Shown here one piece after another: positions 57,281 to 64,000 of a stretch of 64,000 nt of DNA. The position numbers were made by a program, and so were the translations under genes. Numbering within the stretch: the first letter of the stretch is position 1; each line of letters begins with the position of its first letter. The notes below the pieces were generated by a model. That model searched no databases. It was not told the origin of the DNA and was given only the letters and a program-made list of their open reading frames with translations. Source of the stretch: Heterobilharzia americana (taxonomy: Eukaryota; Platyhelminthes; Trematoda; Strigeidida; Schistosomatidae); NCBI GenBank assembly GCA_944470555.2, contig OX104127.1:50954934-51018933 (forward strand). Reading direction: 5' to 3'.

Positions 57281-58085
57281 TTCGAACAATAAATAAAGTG
57301 CAATGTAGTGTTGCATTTTTTAGCTGGAGATCCCATATAACACGAACATCTAATATACATGTGTGATATTCGATACTGACATTCAAATTCCACATTTTGT
57401 GGTTACTTGATTCAAGAAAATATAGAAGATAGAAAGATAAATGACCTTTTTTTACACGGTTAACCTGTGATCCTAATCAAGTATTTCGCAACTATTTTGC
57501 CTCTTCAACCAATTCGGTGTTTACATTTGTGATAACGTGTCTTGTTTCGATACTGCGGAGCTGGTTGACTGGATATAAAGAATATATTTGAGGTATCTGA
57601 ACGAACATACTGGACACAATAACAAGATCGTTATCCCATAAATTTTTCCAAGGGAGAACAATAAATAAGATGATAAATATCACAACAATGCTGCACAGAA
57701 CAAAGATTAGTAAAAAAGGAAAAACACTATTGAGATGAAGTGAGTAACCGAACGCCTTAACTCAACTGTGAATCAAACAAGAATATACACAAAACCAACA
57801 CAGCCCAATATTACAAAGTGAAATATTCTATAGACATTTTAAGTGCAATGTGTAATAGAAACAAGGGCAATGTTCTCGGTGAATTACACGCAGTCGAACA
57901 AGCCGCTCACGGGATATTTCATGAGTATTTTAAGATAAACAGAACAAGGATTCGTAAAAAGCAGTTGCATGGAATCACCAGTAGCTAAAATAATGAAACA
58001 AAAACCAAGAGGGATCATAAAAATTTCAAGTAAATGTTGATGAAATGGACTCTTAACGTCAAACTATTCTACAATATTACAATAT
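57281..58085. other. No recognisable gene
   Basis: A minus frame at 57,492-57,683 has a hydrophobic start, but nothing supports it as a gene. Confidence 0.35.
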
Positions 58086-58089
58086 ACAG

Positions 58090-59125
58090 CAAAAAAGACT
58101 GAATAACCACGCTCGCACAATTCCACCATATCCTCGAAGACCTCTCCATGTCAAAACCACAAAACACACATCTAAACAAAACCACCAACCACTTCCAGTC
58201 TCAAAACCCATACGTAGATAATACCAATATTACAGATAATCTAGAAGATGTCCCATCGCAATCCAATAACTACCACCCTGCAATCAGCTTCACACCACAG
58301 AAGAAACTTGATCCTCAAATACTCTTCTCAGATGTACACTCAACAAGACCAGACAATCGATTGCTCATCAGGTCTATCCACAAAAGACTACATGCAATGA
58401 ACATCTGAAGAATTTTCATAGTTGAGTGCATCTATACACTAAACAAAATCTAATTCTACCATTGTGCTGGAGGATCCACATTATCTACAGTCCTGACACT
58501 TTGGGAAAGGATGAACTGAACGTCTTCAAAAATGTTCCCATTGGAAACCAGTACCCTGAGAATTTCATTGCTAAAACTATGAGAGTGGAAGTAAATAATC
58601 ACTCCATCTCTACATCTCCCATGAAGCCTCCATTCATCAGCTTACAATTCAACACAGACATCAGCAGATATATTGAGACACCTTCTAGCACATTCAGTGA
58701 GAATGACTTCTATGCTGCCTAACTCACATCAACTTTACCCAAACAACCACTACCTCGATTATGAGAAGAGGATAAGTTAGCCATCTCCCTTGTCCACCTC
58801 GATGTGTGTTTATCCATTCACCTACTCCTGTGGAGTAGGGTATACTGAAGGCATTCAGTGTTCACTTTCCAAACGCATTTCCCAGCATATACCAATCTGG
58901 TTAGATAAAGGAGAAGGGAGAACAGTTCACAGCTCCATTTTACAACATTTCATCAATTGACACGACCCGGTAAATGCAGGAATCAACTCCATTGTCATCT
59001 GTGGCTTTCGTCAATGGTGTACATCTGAAGCGTCTTCAAACTTCGGAAGCCATTCCAGTTAGTATTTTGAATGTGGAACTCCGTGTTCAAAACAAATTCA
59101 TCCAGTCACTTGAGTTCCAATCCAC
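58090..59125 (+). mobile_element. Penelope-like element relic 6 (connector plus GIY-YIG)
   Basis: The part I can assign begins with a CWRIHIIYSPDTLG and YPENFIAKTM segment (about 58,460-58,590), typical of the region after PLE RT. It continues with a FISLQFNTDISRYIE and FYAAQLTSTLPKQPL-like segment through a stop. The GIY-YIG domain follows at about 58,800-58,930 (MCVYPFTYSCGVGYTEG, LSKRISQHIPIWLDKGEGRT), with YIG changed to YTE, then the C-terminal LKRLQTSEAI and VQNKFIQSLEF residues to about 59,120. The cytosine-rich frame at 58,148-58,408 upstream is unassigned and may be element-derived. Confidence 0.8.
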
Positions 59126-59294
59126 ATGACCTACAACAGTATTTTCACCTTCGAAATTCTCTTCATTCACATCTTCTCACACATTACATTCCTCTCCTCC
59201 ACTCCTATAATTCTGATTTCTCTTTACATTCATCATATTACATCATTCAACTTAGTAACCAAATATAACTGCTGTCTTGATCAGTCAGTCTTCC

Positions 59295-59302
59295 TCTCAT
59301 TA

Positions 59303-59354
<52 letters not shown>
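59295..59354. repeat. (TC)n microsatellite
   Basis: A nearly pure run of CT dinucleotides, about 50 bp in the clean part, next to a T- and C-rich stretch. Confidence 0.95.
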
Positions 59355-59356
<2 letters not shown>

Positions 59357-60334
59357 CACTACGTAACTCGTTTTCCCATCTCCTGATTTCTAATCCAATG
59401 TGAACTTCGTTCAGATTATTTGTATGAGACACTCACTTTCTTGTTAGTATGTGAATAGAATATTTCAATGTGATTGTAGAGTTTGAGAATGGTATCACTG
59501 AGATGAGTCTATTATTTTAGAAGAATAAATGCCAAGCACAGAGCCTGGAATTTAGTACACATGAATTGTTTGCAAGAAGACATAACTTTGGTTACTAGTG
59601 TTCACTACCTTATGGTTTGCATAGCTTTTGGTAGCGGTCGAAAATAATCGTTTTTACTCTCACTACTTTATTACTTTGAGTGGTATTTGATAATGTGGTC
59701 TGTGGTGAAATAGAAATCATAACAACACTAAGTTGGAAACTATCCATCAACCTTGTCTTATTTTCTTCAGTTCACCTTTGTAGCGTGACCATCACCCATC
59801 CAATTTTGTCTGTAGCACTAAAAATGCTGCATAAATTTAATCTGAATTCACATTACTTTCATTTTCCCTTTTTAAGATTGTACTAAAGCATGCATAATAT
59901 TAACTTTCGAAGTGAAAAATGTGACAAGCCTGTGAACTGAGATGGGCGATATCACGAAGAAATTTCTTACTGATCAGCACTTTGAAACCTGTCATAATTA
60001 GGAAAAAAGCTTGGGAAAAAAATGTAACTATTGTGGTAAATTAGGTCAGTAAAGCTCACAGAGTGCACAAATTATATCACCTTGTCAGTAATTGCCTTCA
60101 GTAACTCCCAAAATGTCTCAATATTTGTCCCACTGATTTTTTCTTAGATTCATTTTCAGTAAGGCTACGGAATAGTTTTTCTAGGAAATTCAGGAAATAG
60201 GCTATGCAAATAATATTGTTGGATGTTGAAACATTGAACAATAGCACCCTGGAATTTTTCAGCACATGCAATAAAGTGGTTTATTTGGACCGTCTCAGCA
60301 GTCAATTTTAATTTTGTTCTAACCACATTTCAAT
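59355..60334. other. No recognisable gene
   Basis: AT-rich. Nothing recognised. Confidence 0.4.
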
Positions 60335-60336
60335 TT

Positions 60337-60508
60337 GTATTCATCTTGATGAATAGCTGTTGAATGCAGAACGCGTATTTTGTCCTATTTGAGACTCGTC
60401 AGCTGAATGTGTCTTCACCCCGTTGAGTGGCGTTGTTCTCGCTAGGACTTAAAACCAGTGCCCAGCGCTTTAAACGCTGAAGCGTTATCTACTGGAACAC
60501 TGCAGATG
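60337..60508 (-). mobile_element. SINE family A with altered hammerhead
   Basis: The minus strand has CTGACGA, GTCTCAAATAGGAC and then AAAA in place of GAAA. tRNA-like boxes (ACTTAAAACCAGTGCC as complement) follow to about 60,500. Confidence 0.68.
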
Positions 60509-60868
60509 TCAGTCATCTTATTTTTGTTTTTACTGGTAAATAAGCTTTAAGGTAACACTGATCTGTTGGCAGTTTGCAAGAATAAACTAATTATGTACAA
60601 TTTTCCACCAATGTTTAATGATACAAATGTTCACTATCTCACTTCAGAATGAAGCTTCCTTTAATACTATCTACTAACGGGAAAAAACTACGTGATCCAG
60701 TCCTTTAGTCAAGAGGACTCACAACCGCCAAACTCATCTTGCTAAGAAACAGGTTTTCGCTATTGATCACAATGAAAAAGGTCTGTAATGTTTGTAGTTT
60801 ATATTCAGTAGACGTAACATATTACTATCAGATATATCAAACAGTCCCTGTAATAAGTGTTATTGCTT
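60509..60868. other. No recognisable feature
   Basis: Nothing recognised. Confidence 0.35.
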
Positions 60869-60869
60869 G

Positions 60870-61060
60870 TATGAGCAAGAAGTGGCTATAGTGGCTCGGT
60901 GGTGTTTGAAGCGATCGCTCCCTAGTCAAGGTCCCCGTGGAAACAACATCACTCACTGGGAGGCAGGTCCATCCAGCTGACGAGTCCCAATAGGACGAAA
61001 TGCACATCCCGGATTCCATTGCTACCCACTACCCATCATTACAATCCCTGTAATTATTTG
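60870..61060 (+). mobile_element. SINE family A, plus copy with well-preserved hammerhead
   Basis: A tRNA-like head (GTGGCTCGGTGG; a changed B box near 60,925) is followed at 60,963-61,022 by the best family-A hammerhead and the ATTCCATTGCTACCCACTAC ending. Confidence 0.8.
60963..61022 (+). ncRNA. Hammerhead ribozyme, family A, best copy
   Basis: CTGACGA is at 60,977-60,983 and GAAA at 60,997-61,000. Stem II GTCC/GGAC closes a short CAATA-type loop. Stem III is the minimal TGCACA-type, the cleavage triplet is ATC (61,006-61,008) and stem I is ATCCAG/CCGGAT with one mismatch. The conserved core is intact, and upstream GGCAGGTCC and downstream TCCATTGC could provide the loop contacts seen in schistosome hammerheads. 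Confidence 0.85.
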
Positions 61061-61880
61061 CTTATTTTAAACTGCATGAAAAATATTCCTATTGTTTCAA
61101 GTCCGTCTTCTTCATAAGAGTCTTTAGGTCAGAGTTTATTGGTGTACTGCAAAAAATACACAAATCATCTAGACACAATTATTTCTGTAAATTCAACAGT
61201 TAATTTTCCATCAGTATACATTAAAACAGTCTCTTTTTCAGTTGACGTTTTGACAGCATCTCACTCATTTTGTCCAACTTTAGTTTTATGCCGAGAAAAT
61301 TATTATTCATGAATTTTAAAAACAGTACGGTAGAGCAGACAACTCTCTGTTATTATATCCTGTCAACTGTCAAATCATGTTGTAAAAAGGTTATTATCTT
61401 TTCGTATTCTGACAAGTCTTATTTAAAAAGAACAATCTTGTTATAGTTCAATGATTGAAGGATGATTTGAAGCCACTCTAACCTTGAAATAAGAAGTTCA
61501 GTTTTCAAATACTTAAAGTCTGTGAGTATTATCATAGCAAAGGTAAGGAAAGTGTCATCTAGTCCCAAACAGATGTAAAAACTGTTTTATATGTTGTAGA
61601 AGAAAGAAATATCAATGATTAGTCACCCATGTTTACATCTGTGCTTCGATGTAGTGTATACTGATTTGAAGAGAAAAGAAATCCTATTTTTTAACTTGAA
61701 TTCATATTGTAGGTATACAAGGGGACGAAGACTGTATAGTGCTAACACATAGACTGTTGGGAAGTGTACACTTATGAGCCTTCTAATGTCCAGCTATTCA
61801 GTTGAGGTAAATGATTCCAAATTTCTTGAAAGTCAGTAACATAACATTATATGTACGCCAATTAGCTGAAAAACCTATTT
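61061..61880. other. No recognisable gene
   Basis: Nothing recognised. Confidence 0.4.
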
Positions 61881-61884
61881 AGAA

Positions 61885-62425
61885 GTGATAGAGAATATTT
61901 ATAGCTCAGGTGGATGGTCCTGGTTGTATTGTGTTCTCTCAGCTGGGTTGTTTAGTCGTGAAGCTTTCATCGTCTTGCTAGACAGCGACATCATCAGCAC
62001 TAACTTCAGTATGAAGTGGGGTGTCAATACCTCTCCGTGAGTGATTTAGTGGCTTGCTCTGACGATGTGGTGTGTGATTGGTTGTTTCCTTTGATTGTTG
62101 TGTCATTGATCGAATAGACTCTCCTGTTGGCAGTCCCTTTGCTTGACCTCTCACCTTTCTATCGTTTACCATTTTTCTTATTGGTTGATAGATCAGGTCT
62201 ATGTCTGTACATCTATTGATTGCTCAATGACAAGCTTCTAGGAATTCTCTGATTTTCTGTATTTCCTCTCTCCATCCAAAATTTCTACATTGTGGAAATT
62301 GAATTCATGTCCATAATTATCCACATACATTGAAATGAGTGACAAAATGTCGTGGAGTTTAATAGCCTCGATGAAAGCTTAACGATTAAACAACTTAACT
62401 CAAAGAACACAATACAACAAAGACT
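61885..62425 (-). mobile_element. Penelope-like element relic 7 (C-terminal region in a fold-back)
   Basis: On the minus strand a segment with EIQKIRE-LEACH and INRC-DIDLIYQPIRKM (about 62,170-62,290) resembles the C-terminal part of schistosome PLE proteins. It is followed by the frame 62,172-61,978 (QAKGLPTGESIRSMTQQSKE, LHTEVSADDVAV) shared with relic 8. Inverted repeats of about 50 bp (61,922-61,972 and 62,369-62,418, about 84% identical) enclose it. RT and the GIY-YIG motifs are absent. Confidence 0.55.
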
Positions 62426-63375
62426 ATTCAGAAGCGATTAGCACTTCATTGATTTAAACAGGCTTAGTAGTTTTGAATAGAACTGCGGTCGGCTTGATTT
62501 TCCCTATAATTCCCTTACCTCATTGATAAAACTCCCTAGCAATTCCACTTAGAGTGACTTGTATGGATTTTTAGGCTTTGGATGCAAGCGAAACTAAGTT
62601 CTACATATATTTGTATTTGTTTGCGTATTTGCACTTATTAGTAAAGTATACAAAAAGTGAATATCTGAAGGATGGGCACGGCCATGCTCTACTGAATAAT
62701 ACCCCACGATATTTATGCTTCAGAAGAGGAAAAGATTGTGTACACACGATTTTCCTTTTTTACGAAGAAACAATGTCCTCAACTGCTGTATGCTTCAAAT
62801 ATGTTTTTATTAGCTAGGCGAAGCCTTTACAGAAAACTAAGGGTTTGAAATATTTGTTTTACAAACATGGGTCACCAGTAAAATATACAACTAAGTGATT
62901 TATCAGCAGCGCGTTTATTCAAAAACTAACAGGCCTCGATTGGGGAGATATATAAGGTGTAGTCCTCTAGTGTTTTTGAATTTTTGGATTATCTCTGACT
63001 TACAACGTAATAAAACGAAAACTTGAAAAACACGGAGGATGTTAAAGCGATTCATTTTCATAGCCATGAATTTGTAAACACATAAGCGAAATGACAGAAT
63101 GTTTCAAAAAGACTGCCTGTCGAAGGTCAAACCTAATCCGTAGCCATAAGTATGCGATGAAATGAGGTTACGTAACACAAAAAATGGTCTCAATAGTTTT
63201 TACAAAATGTTTCGAAAAGTAAGATTTAGTTTCTGGTAAGTAAACAAGCATGTAAATAAATAAAATTCAAAAGTAAAACATGAACATAGGTGCTTGACGT
63301 CTGTTTAAGGCTACGGTAAAAAGAGTGTTTGTACATATTTACTTGGAATACATAATTGATATTTGAAGCTGTAGA
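62426..63375. other. No recognisable gene
   Basis: The plus frame 62,578-62,817 (79 codons) has no recognisable domain. Confidence 0.4.
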
Positions 63376-63379
63376 TCAC

Positions 63380-63900
63380 AGAGACTTCAGCCGTACATAA
63401 CTGTCTAATTCTCACTCATTTTCGAGGGCTTGTTCAAACTTTATAAAGAGCTTTAAACAAGGTTTTCAGAGGAGTCAGATGTCCAGAGTCTACAAGGAGT
63501 TCAGCGATGGGGTTAAAGACGGCTTTTGTGCTCACTTCTCAATGTCTATGCTGGGTAGCGTTCCCGAGTGCAGTTTTTGAACGATAGCAAAGTTCGGCCG
63601 ATGTACTCAAATCTATAGGAGCAAGTGAACGCGTAAATACACTTTGATGAGACTTAATCCCTCAATTTGTCTTTCACGCACTGACAACTCACCTATTGAC
63701 AAGATGAGGGTTTGCAGCATAGAATCTCCTATTTAGGGACTTTGATAATCATTGACGAAGGATATCGGTGGCACTATCTAAGACAATTAATTAGCAGATC
63801 AGACGGTTTCTGTCAAACGTCTTTGGATACAAGTGTGTTCTTTCACGATTAATTTTGATAAACTCCCCACCAATAAACATGAAAGATACCCATTTGATTT
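63380..63900 (-). mobile_element. Penelope-like element relic 9 (connector plus GIY-YIG)
   Basis: The minus strand encodes a RRFYAANPHLV-like connector, then KCIYAFTCSYRFEYIGRT at about 63,580-63,635, a clear GIY-YIG start with YIG intact. Broken frames towards 63,400 fit the rest of the domain. It is a different lineage from relics 4 and 5 and nearer to relic 3. Confidence 0.6.
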
Positions 63901-64000
63901 GAAATAAAAAGAAATTGCTCAGAAAACAGGACCATTATAGTAACTTCCCATCAAAGCTGAATGTGATAGTTTAAAGATATCATGCATAATTCCATCAAGG

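Overview
The window looks like repeat-dense, AT-rich, intergenic or intronic DNA of a blood fluke (family Schistosomatidae, most probably Schistosoma). The evidence is (1) many copies of tRNA-derived short elements carrying hammerhead ribozymes, of the type known from the schistosome Sm-alpha satellite/SINE; (2) fragments of RTE-clade (SR2-like) LINEs; (3) a CR1/jockey-type LINE; (4) at least nine fragments of Penelope-like elements (PLEs) with reverse transcriptase (RT) and GIY-YIG endonuclease signatures. There are no operons, Shine-Dalgarno sites, prophages or CRISPR arrays. The only plausible host coding sequence is a partial terminal exon at the left edge (3-263). Nearly every other open frame is a transposon relic or chance. 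All identities are estimates by eye.

Layout. 1-2,000: candidate exon, its AT-rich 3' flank, a CA microsatellite. 2,038-5,398: a PLE relic nested inside two inverted repeats, the outer pair with apparently identical 227-bp arms. 4,690-10,010: hammerhead SINEs of two families and the 5' end of an RTE element. 10,387-16,925 and 28,556-34,726: two arms of a large inverted duplication (6.5 and 6.2 kb, mostly about 95-99% identical), separated by an 11.6-kb spacer. The arms contain two PLE relics, two SINE-B copies, a fold-back element, an RTE 3' end and a trinucleotide microsatellite. 34,727-42,210: RTE fragments, a PLE interrupted by a SINE, and a 1.7-kb 5'-truncated RTE copy. 43,200-51,800: mainly degenerate SINEs plus a 57-bp-arm fold-back. 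52,240-53,925: a CR1/jockey-type LINE relic. 54,400-64,000: more SINE, RTE and PLE fragments, a long TC microsatellite, and AT-rich DNA with nothing recognisable.

The most interesting signal is that three different tRNA-derived SINE families (called A, B and C here) each carry a type I hammerhead core at the same place downstream of the tRNA-like promoter. The stems differ between families but keep their pairing, and each has a very short palindromic stem III. Family A corresponds to Sm-alpha; B and C may be separate lineages. Autonomous LINEs and PLEs in the same window could supply the reverse transcriptase for these elements, but that is inference.
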